The notes under the pieces are model-generated. The model made no database searches, was not told the DNA's origin, and saw only the letters and a list, made by a program, of their open reading frames with translations. A stretch of 64,000 nucleotides of DNA, from NCBI GenBank assembly GCA_040507225.1, contig JBEVVG010000007.1:62001-126000 (forward strand), given 5' to 3'. Origin of the DNA: Thiodiazotropha sp040507225. GTDB taxonomy: Bacteria > Pseudomonadota > Gammaproteobacteria > Chromatiales > Chromatiaceae. The position numbers were made by a program, and so were the translations under genes. Position 1 is the stretch's first letter. Each line of letters begins with the position of its first letter. Of the stretch, positions 35,059 through 43,258 are shown piece by piece.

Positions 35059-35841
35059 TCAGAACCACTTCAACAGATCGTGGAACAGGAAAATCAGGAT
35101 CTCGATGGCAATCAGCCAGATGATGATCCATTCCAGCAGGGAGGAGTGTTTGTGTTTCTGCTCATCGGCCAACATGCTGAAGATTTCGTGGATCACGTTC
35201 AGCTTGCGGTTGAGCACCTCGATGCGCGGCTGGATCTCGAGGTACCGGGCGGTGAGGATGTAGAGCCCCTCGACCTCCGGGAATTCCCAGAAGAACTCGG
35301 GTGTATCCAGCAGTTCGTGGTGCAGGTTGATGTCGCTTTCGACCAGGAACAGCTTGCCGCGCATCTTGGCCAGAGTCTTGCGGCTCATCCGGGTGGTGCC
35401 GTTGACCGCCATGCTACGCGGGATGTGTGCGGTCTCCTCGATGGTCTGCTGGGCATAGTTTTCCAGCTCGTTGAGCTTGCTCGACTGGGCCAGTCCGTGG
35501 GAGACCGCGAGCAGTTTGAGAATTTCGTCGCCTTCTATATGGATGCAGTCAGCGCTGATGCGCGAGGTCTGTGCATTGAGTTCGAAGTTGAAATGATCCA
35601 CATAGGGTTCGCCAATGGGACTGATGCAGAATGGGCCGATTTCCTGGCGGATGCGCATTTCACTGTCATGACTCAGACCCCAGCTGACGATCACCCCGTA
35701 CTGGAAGATGAACAGGTGGCCGTCGTGTTCGAGGTGCAGCGCGTCCCGGTAGCGGGTGCATCGGTAGGTCTCGCTGAGGCGGCTGACCAATGCCTCGAAT
35801 TCGAAACCTTTGGCGATGCTGGTACTGATACATCTTTGCAA
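35059..35841 (-). CDS. RMD1/YagE family (DUF155) protein
   Basis: 260 residues. The DUF155 domain spans about 30-225, and the protein ends in one transmembrane helix (237-256), giving a tail-anchored topology typical of the family. Yeast RMD1 and mitochondrial RMND1 belong here; bacterial members have no established activity. It is on the same strand as the msrAB fusion but separated by 286 bases. A 5-bp hairpin with bulge at 35001-35025 (CGGCTACC / GGTAAGCCG) could end its transcript. Confidence 0.85.
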   Translation of the reverse strand: MQRCISTSIAKGFEFEALVSRLSETYRCTRYRDALHLEHDGHLFIFQYGVIVSWGLSHDSEMRIRQEIGPFCISPIGEPYVDHFNFELNAQTSRISADCIHIEGDEILKLLAVSHGLAQSSKLNELENYAQQTIEETAHIPRSMAVNGTTRMSRKTLAKMRGKLFLVESDINLHHELLDTPEFFWEFPEVEGLYILTARYLEIQPRIEVLNRKLNVIHEIFSMLADEQKHKHSSLLEWIIIWLIAIEILIFLFHDLLKWF

Positions 35842-36029
35842 GGCTGCTCTCCCGCTGGGGGGTTGCCGGGGTTGGAGGGCGAGAGGCAGGCATGCATTGG
35901 CCGGTCACCCGGGGATGGGTGGTTGGCGTCTGTGGCGTCCTCCCTGGGACTGCCAGCATAGGGCAAAACAGGGACTCTGACTATCTTCGGGTCCCGCATG
36001 GTTTGCCCGCCCGGGACTGCACCGGGGTG

Positions 36030-36692
36030 TCAGCGGTCGGCCAAGGGATGCTGAAAACCGGGTTGGACGGGTTCCCGGCGGACAGGGGGCTGCGGTTGAC
36101 CGGCCAGATAGCGCGAAATCCAGTGGTCCAGGCTGAGCAGCCGTCCCCCACCGACGAAAAACAGCACCAGCAACATGATGAAATAGGTCGTGGCGAATTC
36201 GATGCCGTTGTTCAGGACCACGAAGCTGCCGTTTTCCGTCAGCCAGTCGTAGTGGCCATGTTCACGCAGAATCTCCTTGGCCCGGTCGAGGCGTTCGATG
36301 GCACCGATGGTGCGCTCGTTGGCGAACAGGCTCTGAGTCCCCTCGGCGATGGCCAGCCACCCGTTCTGCCAGTGCACGGTGAGCGCCGCCACCAGCATGG
36401 TAACCATCAGCGGCAGACTGATGTATCGAACCGCCAGGCCCAGCAGGAGCAACACCGCACCCGCCAGCTCGGTGATGGTGGCCAGGTAGGCCATCAGGGT
36501 CGGGAAGGGCAGGCCCAAACCCCAGTCGGGATTACCGAACCAGTCAATGGTGTCCTGCATGTGAGCCCATTTGCTGGTGCCGGCCATCCAGAAGACAGGC
36601 ACCAGGTAGAGTCTGAGCGCCAGCGGGCCGAGGAAATCCAGTCTGCGGGTCAGGTTCAATCCGGCGTGAATCTTGAGAAGCATGTGGTACAT
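36030..36692 (-). CDS. hvfD: DoxX-family membrane protein, HvfD-like
   Basis: 220 residues from the ATG at 36692, which has CCGGAG 8 nt upstream and lies 5 nt after the hvfC-like stop. Four hydrophobic helices with the DoxX pattern (LALRLYLVPVFWMAGTSKW, ITELAGAVLLLLGL) and a 60-residue loop before the last helix. In Hvf/bufferin-type clusters a DoxX protein is the usual fourth member, of unknown role, perhaps coupling to quinone or the membrane. An earlier in-frame ATG at 36713 overlaps hvfC and is less likely. Confidence 0.85.
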   Translation of the reverse strand: MYHMLLKIHAGLNLTRRLDFLGPLALRLYLVPVFWMAGTSKWAHMQDTIDWFGNPDWGLGLPFPTLMAYLATITELAGAVLLLLGLAVRYISLPLMVTMLVAALTVHWQNGWLAIAEGTQSLFANERTIGAIERLDRAKEILREHGHYDWLTENGSFVVLNNGIEFATTYFIMLLVLFFVGGGRLLSLDHWISRYLAGQPQPPVRREPVQPGFQHPLADR

Positions 36693-36697
36693 GGTGG

Positions 36698-37483
36698 TTA
36701 CTCCGGTTGCCACAGGATGTCCCGGCTCTGGAGATCCTGCAGGATCGCCTGGCCGTGTTGCAGCAGGGCCTGGGGATCCGGGTGATTGAGCTCCAGGGCG
36801 ATATGTTCGAGGATCTGACGTCCGGTGAGGGTCTGGTTGCCGCTCACCAGCGCCACAAGCCGGGCGGTGACCGGGGTGAGCTCGAGGAATCCGATCTCGT
36901 CGCTCAGGTCACGGTAGACCAGCAGATGGGTGGCTTGATCGGCTGCTTCATTGGGCTGATAGTCGGGACCGATGCGGTGCACCGGGTAGGCATAAGTCAA
37001 CAGCCAGGCCAGGGGTGATAACATCAGAATCCGCTCCAGAGGATCGTCCCTGGCCGTCAGGGGCGAGCTTTCGCTATCCGGCTCCGCCAGGGAGAGGGCC
37101 AGTTCCACCCACTCGTAATGCGCCAGTTCGAGCAGGAAGGGCGGATCTTGCGCGGGATCCGCCGGCCGTTCCTCCAGGTAGACCAGGAACTCGCCGGGAA
37201 GCTGGCTGAAATAGGGGGTCTGAGCCCGGTGGTCACGCAGAAAACCACTCACCAGGTCATGCCAGCGGGGTGCGTCGCAAATTCGCTGAAGCACCGGAAA
37301 GGCCTGGCTCAGCACCCCGTCGATATTGTTGAAGATCAGCTCCCGGTAGACGCGCATGCGGGCCGCGCCCACATCCTCCGGGCAGGGGGCATTGTGTGGG
37401 TCGCGCAGATGCGCCGTGAAAGCCTGTTGCCGGCTTTGAAAATCGTTTGTGATCCCGGCGCCGGTTTCATGCGCATTTGACAT
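36698..37483 (-). CDS. hvfC: DUF2063 (HvfC/BufC) partner of MNIO enzyme
   Basis: 261 residues. The N-terminal DUF2063 domain (about 10-105) shows the family pattern ARMRVYRELIFNNIDGVLSQAFPVL; the C-terminal part is a winged-helix-like region with VALVSGNQTLTGRQILEH. These proteins bind the precursor peptide and present it to the MNIO enzyme. The start at 37483 overlaps the upstream gene by 17 nt. The open frame extending to 37651 is discarded because it is not family-like. Confidence 0.88.
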   Translation of the reverse strand: MSNAHETGAGITNDFQSRQQAFTAHLRDPHNAPCPEDVGAARMRVYRELIFNNIDGVLSQAFPVLQRICDAPRWHDLVSGFLRDHRAQTPYFSQLPGEFLVYLEERPADPAQDPPFLLELAHYEWVELALSLAEPDSESSPLTARDDPLERILMLSPLAWLLTYAYPVHRIGPDYQPNEAADQATHLLVYRDLSDEIGFLELTPVTARLVALVSGNQTLTGRQILEHIALELNHPDPQALLQHGQAILQDLQSRDILWQPE

Positions 37484-38315
37484 CGGCGGCCTCCTGGCTG
37501 AGTTGCAGACTGCGGATATGCGCCAGTTCCCCCAGCAGATCGGGCAGGGGCGGTAGATTGAAGTCCCGTTCCAGCAGGGTGGGCAAAGTGCCAAACAGGT
37601 CATAGGTCTGTTCGAGCAGTTCCCATACCGGGTCGATGATCTCCGCCCCATGGGTGTCGATGATCAGCGCATCGGATTCCCGGTAGTGTCCGGCCACATG
37701 CAGATAGGCAATGCGCTCTCCCGGCAGTTGACGGATAAACGCCAGTGGGTCATAGCCATGGTTGTGGGCGTTCACGTAGACGTTGTTCACATCCAGCAGC
37801 AGGTCGCAATCCGCCGCTTCGAGCACCGCGCGGAGAAACTCGAGCTCGCTCATCTCCTGGCCGGGTGCCGCGTAGTAGGAGACGTTTTCGATGGCGATCC
37901 GCTGACCGAGCATATCCTGGACCTGACCGATGCGCGCGGCCACGTGGGCAACCGCCGCTTCGGTGAAAGGAATGGGCATCAGATCATATAACTGCCCCTG
38001 GTCGGAGCAGTAACTGAGATGTTCGCTGTACACCGTAATCCCGTGGGTTTGCATCAGCTCCCCTACCGCGCTGACCAGTGCCCGGTCGATGGGCATCGGA
38101 CCGCCGAGGGACAGGGACAGACCATGCAACACGAACGGGTAGCGTTCGGTGAAGGCGCGGAACTGTCTTCCCAGGCGGCCGCCGACACCGATCCAGTTTT
38201 CCGGCGCCACCTCAAGGAACTCGGGCTGATTGGCCGGTGCCTCGGCCAGCGGTCCCATCAGGGACCGCCGCAAGCCGAGTCCCGCACCATGAAGATTCGT
38301 ATCGAATCGGTTCAT
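37467..38315 (-). CDS. hvfB: MNIO (DUF692) peptide-modifying enzyme, HvfB-like
   Basis: 282 residues, a TIM-barrel multinuclear non-haem iron oxidase. Conserved elements include ENWIGVGG, HGLSLSLGG, SEHLSYCS, IENVSYYAAP, LLDVNNVYVNAHNHG, LHVAGH and DTHG, whose His, Asp, Glu and Asn residues bind two or three irons. The family oxidises cysteines of precursor peptides into thiol-derived heterocycles that bind metals. It lies 11 nt after the precursor gene and overlaps the DUF2063 gene, so the operon is tight. Confidence 0.93.
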   Translation of the reverse strand: MNRFDTNLHGAGLGLRRSLMGPLAEAPANQPEFLEVAPENWIGVGGRLGRQFRAFTERYPFVLHGLSLSLGGPMPIDRALVSAVGELMQTHGITVYSEHLSYCSDQGQLYDLMPIPFTEAAVAHVAARIGQVQDMLGQRIAIENVSYYAAPGQEMSELEFLRAVLEAADCDLLLDVNNVYVNAHNHGYDPLAFIRQLPGERIAYLHVAGHYRESDALIIDTHGAEIIDPVWELLEQTYDLFGTLPTLLERDFNLPPLPDLLGELAHIRSLQLSQEAADVKCA

Positions 38316-38326
38316 GGTTGCGGCCT

Positions 38327-38662
38327 CTACTTACTGCCGCCGCACTTGGCTTCACCGCATTTGGCTTCGCTGCTTTTCTCCCCGCCCTTGTTACCGCCAC
38401 AGCTGGCTTCACTGCTTTTGGTATCGGACTGGCCGCCGCATTGGCCTTCCGTCATCTTCGACGAGGCCTTCTCCGCACCGCACTTGGCTTCACCGCATTT
38501 ACCTTCGGCGCCCTTATCGGCCACGACCATATAACCACCCGGCAACTGGGACAGGCCGAACGGGTTGCTGTCAGCCTGGGCAATCAGGCTTGCTCCGCCG
38601 AGTCCCAGGGCAAGGGTGGTGGCGGTCAGGGTCAGGCGGTTTTTCAGGTTTTTGTTGGACAT
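38327..38662 (-). CDS. hvfA: Cys-rich RiPP precursor, HvfA-like (oxazolin/bufferin type)
   Basis: 111 residues. A signal peptide-like N-terminus (about 1-30) is followed by FGLSQLPGGYMVVA and a low-complexity Gly/Lys/Ser/Glu tail. Six cysteines at 56, 61, 75, 88, 102 and 107 occur in EGKCG, EAKCG, EGQCGG and EASCGG contexts, the motif modified by MNIO enzymes. The first and last pairs share KCGEAKCG. The product is expected to be an exported, post-translationally modified copper-binding peptide used against metal stress. AGGAG lies upstream of the ATG. First gene of hvfABCD. Confidence 0.9.
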   Translation of the reverse strand: MSNKNLKNRLTLTATTLALGLGGASLIAQADSNPFGLSQLPGGYMVVADKGAEGKCGEAKCGAEKASSKMTEGQCGGQSDTKSSEASCGGNKGGEKSSEAKCGEAKCGGSK

Positions 38663-39013
38663 GATGGGTTCTCCTCTTATCCGTTGTGAGTTTTTCGCGA
38701 TCAGCGTCTGCGTATCGCTTGAGTGATAGATTCGCAGCCGGGATTCACGGGGTGATCACATAATCTTCACGGTTCTATCACGGCCTTGCGGCGCATCGAT
38801 CAAACCAGGCGTTTACCCCACAGGTCCGCTCGACGGATGTTGATAAACCGTCTGTGAGTGCTTGGGAAAGCGGCATCCTGAACAGTGTTTTTCAGCTTCG
38901 TTTCAGTTTTGCGGGCTTAAGGTTCGTGATGTCCGGGAGATTCGGCTTCACTGCCATCCCGGGTATTCAGGAATCCGATCACTTGATCCAATACTGGCTA
39001 TGGAGGCTTAAAG
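38663..39013. other. divergent promoter region hvfA / cytochrome c peroxidase
   Basis: The 351-base gap between hvfA (minus) and the di-haem peroxidase (plus). It holds four 11-bp-phased boxes near hvfA (38745-38783); the part next to the peroxidase ends in a GGAGG ribosome site. No gene supported. Confidence 0.6.
38745..38783. promoter_or_regulatory. four TCAC(GG) boxes at exact 11-bp spacing upstream of hvfA
   Basis: TCACGG at 38745, TCACAT at 38756, TCACGG at 38767 and TCACGG at 38778 on the plus strand; toward hvfA they read CCGTGA. Regular 11-bp spacing on one DNA face is the mark of tandem binding by a response regulator or similar activator. The array ends 83 nt before the hvfA start and could equally serve the divergent peroxidase gene. 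Confidence 0.6.
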
Positions 39014-40042
39014 ATGTACCGATTCACTGCGCTCACGATCGCCTGTTGTCTGTCTGCCGGCTCTGCGCTGGCTGCGGGAACCTGGCAGGCTCTGCCCCAG
39101 ACCGCTCCCGAACCCGCCGACAATCCGAGTACCCCGGAAAAGGTGGAGTTGGGCAAAATGCTGTTTTTCGATCCCCGCCTGTCTTCCAATGGAACGGTGT
39201 CCTGCTTCAGCTGCCACAACGTCATGGAAGGCGGGGATGATCACCGACCCACGTCCATCGGCGTGCATGGTCAGGCCGGTGGCCGCAACGCACCGACGGT
39301 GTGGAACGCGGCCTATCACTCGGTGCAGTTCTGGGACGGCCGTGCGGCCAGCCTGGAGGATCAGGCCAAGGGGCCGCCGGCCAACCCGATCGAGATGGGT
39401 ATGAATGATCTCGATGCGGTGGCCGACCGGATCGGCAGGATTCCCGGATACCAGCCCTATTTCGAGCGGGCATTCGGTCCCGGCGACAACATCAGCATCG
39501 ATACCATCGCCAAGGCGATTGCCGCCTATGAGAGAACCCTGATTACACCGGACAGCCCCTATGACCGGTACGTGCGGGGTGACCGTCAGGCGATGGACGA
39601 GCAGCAGTTGCAGGGCATGCAGACGTTTGCCGAGATCGGATGCAAGGCCTGCCACAGCGGGGCCAATTTCGACGGTCCTCAGCTCAAGGTCGGGCAGGGG
39701 TTCTATCAAAAATTCCCCACCTTTACGGACAATGAATATGTGACCCGGTATGGACTGATGGACGATACCGGACGTATGTCGAGTACTGGAAACGAGGCAG
39801 ACAAAAACCTGTGGCGGGTGCCAACCCTGCGAAATCTCGCCTATACCGCACCCTACATGCATACGGGCAGCGTCAAGACGCTACCAGAGGCGGTACGTGT
39901 GATGTCCCGGACCCAGTTGGGCAAATCACTCGATGACAATCAGGTGGAGGACATCGTGGCCTTTCTTGGCACGCTCAATGGTGAATTTCCCGAGCAGACC
40001 ATGCCCCGGCTTCCGGCCACGCCGGGGGATCTGATCGAGTAG
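39014..40042 (+). CDS. di-haem cytochrome c peroxidase
   Basis: 342 residues with a signal peptide (about 1-21, cleavage after ALA) and two c-type haem sites, CFSCH and CKACH, about 145 residues apart as in CcpA/MacA-type peroxidases. A distal axial Met is plausible near GRMSSTG or TAPYMHTG. The enzyme reduces H2O2 in the periplasm with electrons from small cytochromes. GGAGG precedes the ATG by 7 nt. It is divergent from the hvf operon, which may share its regulatory region. Confidence 0.93.
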   Translation: MYRFTALTIACCLSAGSALAAGTWQALPQTAPEPADNPSTPEKVELGKMLFFDPRLSSNGTVSCFSCHNVMEGGDDHRPTSIGVHGQAGGRNAPTVWNAAYHSVQFWDGRAASLEDQAKGPPANPIEMGMNDLDAVADRIGRIPGYQPYFERAFGPGDNISIDTIAKAIAAYERTLITPDSPYDRYVRGDRQAMDEQQLQGMQTFAEIGCKACHSGANFDGPQLKVGQGFYQKFPTFTDNEYVTRYGLMDDTGRMSSTGNEADKNLWRVPTLRNLAYTAPYMHTGSVKTLPEAVRVMSRTQLGKSLDDNQVEDIVAFLGTLNGEFPEQTMPRLPATPGDLIE

Positions 40043-40078
40043 CCAGGGCAGGGGGCGGCACCGCCCGGGATGCGGGAC

Positions 40079-43000
40079 TCACGGGGTCACGAGCTTTTCC
40101 ATCAGGCTCAGGATCTCGTCCCGCATCGCCTTGATCTCCTGGAGACCCGGGTGAAGGTCATGTTGATCCCCCTTGTCGCTCATACTCAACGTCTCACGGG
40201 CAAGTTTGTGGGTCTGGGAATGCAGCGCGACAATGCGTTCCATGGCGGGATGACCGCCGTATCGATCCATGCCCCGGTTGTACAGCCAGTCACCGAACGG
40301 GCACTCATGGGGGTCCATGGCCGGATGCTTGTCATGATTTCCCATGAGATGCCTTTCCAGGTGATTCACCCAATGACGCAACTCGACCATTGAAAACAGC
40401 ACCGGCAGGTCCTCCCGGTTGACCTGGGGACGGGCGTGCCAGGCCGGGTCCGGGGTCCACTCATCGATCCACTGCGGGACCGCTTCGGCGGGCATCGGCT
40501 TGGCGATCCCGTAACCCTGGGCCATGCGGCAACCCAATGACAGCAGCATCGAGCCGTGGGCCACGGTTTCCACGCCCTCGGCAATCGCCTGACGCTGGAA
40601 GGCGTCAGCCAGGCCGAGCACGCCTTCCAGAATCGCCAGGTCCTCCGGGTCTTCGAGCATGTCGCTGACAAAACTGCGGTCGATCTTGAGGGTGCGTGCC
40701 GGCAATTGCTTGAGATAGGTCAGTGAGGAGTAACCGGTGCCGAAGTCGTCCAGGGAGAAACCGATGCCCAGGTGTTCGCAGACCACGATCAGTTCGCTGA
40801 TGCGGGTGATGTCGTCCAGCGCGCTGGTTTCCAGTACCTCCAGTTCCAGGTCTCCCGGCTGCAGGGTGGGATGGCGCTGCAGGCAGTCCTTCAACTTGTC
40901 GATGAAGTCCTTTTGCGCGAACTGGTATCCATCGATGTTGACGCTCACCGGTATCGACAATCCCTGCTTCCGCCAGGTTTCCACCTGTGCGGCGGCGGTC
41001 TCGATCACCCAGTCCCCCACCTCGATCATGAGTTCGTCATTCGCGATCACGGGCAGGAAACTGCCGGGGAGCAGCAGTCCGCGCTGGGGATGATCCCAGC
41101 GGATCAGCGCCTCGACACCCAGTACCTGGCCGCTGCGCATATCCACCTTCGGTTGGTAATGAAGCACCAGTTGCTGCCACATCAGGGCTTCGCGGATATG
41201 CCCCAGTTCTTCAAAATGGCCGCGCAGCGCCTGTTCCTGTTCCGAGTCGAACAGGTGGTAGCGGTTCTTGCCGGACTGTTTGGCCACGTACATCGCCTGG
41301 TCGGCCTGGCGCATCAGCTGGTCGGCATCCACGCTCTCGCGCTGGGGATAGAAGGTTACCCCGAAACTCGCGGTCACCCGCAATTCCAGGCTTTCCATGT
41401 GCAACGGGGCCAGTGTGGCGTCGTGCAGGCGCTCGATGATCGGGATCCCGGCCTGGGGGTTGTCCAGGTCTGTCAATACCGCGACGAACTCGTCGCCGCC
41501 GATCCGCGCCAGGGTATCGCAGTCCCGCAGACTCGCATGCATCCGTTCGGAGATCAGCTTCAACAGTTTGTCGCCCACGTCATGGCCGTGGGTGTCGTTG
41601 ATCGTTTTGAATCCATCCAGGTCAAGATAGATGATCCCCAGCAGATTGTTATGACGCACGGCCTGCGCCATCGCCTGGCGCAGCCGATCTCCCAGCAGCA
41701 CCCGGTTGGGCAGGTCGGTGAGGGTATCGTAATGGGCAATACGCTCGAGACGCGACTGGTACTCTTTGATTGCGGTGATGTCGGAGAACAGCGCCACATA
41801 GGTCAGCGCGTCCAGTTCGCTGCGTACCGCGCTGATGGTTTCGATGGTCGCGAACAGGGTGCCGTCCTTGCGCCGGTTCCAGATCTCGCCGATCCATTGC
41901 CCCCGTTCGCGCAGGTGCTTCCACAGGGTCTCGTAAAAGGCCGGACTCTGCCGGTTGGATTTCAGCAGGCGCGGATTTCTGCCCACGACCTCTTCCTTGT
42001 GATACCCGGTAATCTGGGTAAACGCATCATTGATATCCAGGATGTCGCCATTCTCGTCGGTGATCATGATGCCCTCCTTGGCGTGTTCGAAGACGCTGGC
42101 GGATTGACGCAACCGCTCTTCCGTATTTTTGCGCTCCGAGATGTCCAGATGAGTGCCGGACATGCACACAGGCGCGCCATCCTCCGCATACCGGTTGACC
42201 CGGCCCCGAGCGAGGATCCACACCCAGTGACTGTCCTTGTGGCGCATGCGCATCTCGCATTCGTAGAGGCTGATTTCACCGCTGAAATGACGCTGTAACT
42301 GCTGCTCGGCCCGTTTCAGGTCATTCGGGTGCATCAGCGCTTTCCAGGTGTTGATGGATATCGGGTGAAGCTCCTCGAGGGTGTATCCGAGCATCTCGGC
42401 CCAGCGTTCGTTGAAAATCACCCGGCCGCTGGGGACGTCCCACTCCCAGGTACCGACCTGGGTGCCCTGGATGATGTTTGCGAGCCGGTTGCGTTCTTCG
42501 CGCAGAGACTGCCGGGAGGCCGTGATCATTTCGATCATGGTGTTCATGGTGTCGGTCAGCACGGCGATTTCACGATAGCCGATGTGCGGTATGGGCGCGG
42601 TGGGAAGGCCGTCACTGTCCCGTTGTGTGAGTGCCCGGGCCACACCCCGGAGGGGATGAACCAGCAGACCCCGGATGGTCAGCAACAGCAACAGCACCAG
42701 CAACACAAGGATCAGTATGTTGTTGAACAGGGTTTTAATCAGCAGTCTGCGCAAAGCCTGTTTCATCTCCGCATCGGAGGTGTAGATCGTGATCTCGCCC
42801 AGGTGGTTGCCGGCGGAACCGAGCACCTGTGCCGATGTGGAATGGAAGGCGTTATTCAGCCAGCTGATGTGGTCCGGGTTGTCGGGCTGGTAATCGATGA
42901 TCTGGCCCTGGAGGTTGCGGATCTTGCCGCTGACATAGGCCTTGCGGGACAGCAGCCGGCCCATGTTGAAGTCGGTGACCAGGATGGCGTAGTGATTTCG

Positions 43001-43249
43001 CAACTGGATTTCCGTGGCGACCAGCTGGTCGTACTCGTTCACCGCGTAGGATTCCATGAACCCGGCCAGGTTCTGTTGCAAGGTGGCCATGCTCAGCTCG
43101 GAATCCTCCCGCATATCTTCGAGCATGCGGTCACGTTGCATGAAATAGCTGAATGTGGCGTCCGCGCCCAGCACCAGGATCACAGAGCTGACGATCAGGG
43201 TGACCAGAAGTCCGTACAGGCTGCGGTTTTGTCTGACCTGGGCGCCCAT
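40079..43249 (-). CDS. transmembrane HAMP-PAS-PAS-GGDEF-EAL-CZB c-di-GMP regulator
   Basis: 1056 residues. Two membrane helices (about 12-33 and 172-195) enclose a periplasmic sensor; HAMP, two PAS/PAC modules, GGDEF (IGGDEF, with RDCD inhibitory site five residues before), EAL (VEALIRW, LDDFGTGYSS, AEGVET) and a C-terminal CZB domain (ELRHW ... CPFGDW ... HSQTH) follow. Both catalytic domains look intact, so it may make and break c-di-GMP. CZB binds zinc and in E. coli DgcZ controls activity. It starts 9 nt after a periplasmic binding protein gene, its likely sensory partner. Confidence 0.93.
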   Translation of the reverse strand: MGAQVRQNRSLYGLLVTLIVSSVILVLGADATFSYFMQRDRMLEDMREDSELSMATLQQNLAGFMESYAVNEYDQLVATEIQLRNHYAILVTDFNMGRLLSRKAYVSGKIRNLQGQIIDYQPDNPDHISWLNNAFHSTSAQVLGSAGNHLGEITIYTSDAEMKQALRRLLIKTLFNNILILVLLVLLLLLTIRGLLVHPLRGVARALTQRDSDGLPTAPIPHIGYREIAVLTDTMNTMIEMITASRQSLREERNRLANIIQGTQVGTWEWDVPSGRVIFNERWAEMLGYTLEELHPISINTWKALMHPNDLKRAEQQLQRHFSGEISLYECEMRMRHKDSHWVWILARGRVNRYAEDGAPVCMSGTHLDISERKNTEERLRQSASVFEHAKEGIMITDENGDILDINDAFTQITGYHKEEVVGRNPRLLKSNRQSPAFYETLWKHLRERGQWIGEIWNRRKDGTLFATIETISAVRSELDALTYVALFSDITAIKEYQSRLERIAHYDTLTDLPNRVLLGDRLRQAMAQAVRHNNLLGIIYLDLDGFKTINDTHGHDVGDKLLKLISERMHASLRDCDTLARIGGDEFVAVLTDLDNPQAGIPIIERLHDATLAPLHMESLELRVTASFGVTFYPQRESVDADQLMRQADQAMYVAKQSGKNRYHLFDSEQEQALRGHFEELGHIREALMWQQLVLHYQPKVDMRSGQVLGVEALIRWDHPQRGLLLPGSFLPVIANDELMIEVGDWVIETAAAQVETWRKQGLSIPVSVNIDGYQFAQKDFIDKLKDCLQRHPTLQPGDLELEVLETSALDDITRISELIVVCEHLGIGFSLDDFGTGYSSLTYLKQLPARTLKIDRSFVSDMLEDPEDLAILEGVLGLADAFQRQAIAEGVETVAHGSMLLSLGCRMAQGYGIAKPMPAEAVPQWIDEWTPDPAWHARPQVNREDLPVLFSMVELRHWVNHLERHLMGNHDKHPAMDPHECPFGDWLYNRGMDRYGGHPAMERIVALHSQTHKLARETLSMSDKGDQHDLHPGLQEIKAMRDEILSLMEKLVTP

Positions 43250-43258
43250 GATCCCGAG

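Noticed and set aside
40772..42298. Open frame of 508 codons antisense to the GGDEF-EAL-CZB gene
   Set aside because: The product is a low-information Gln/His/Val-rich chain typical of antisense reading; the sense strand has complete catalytic motifs.
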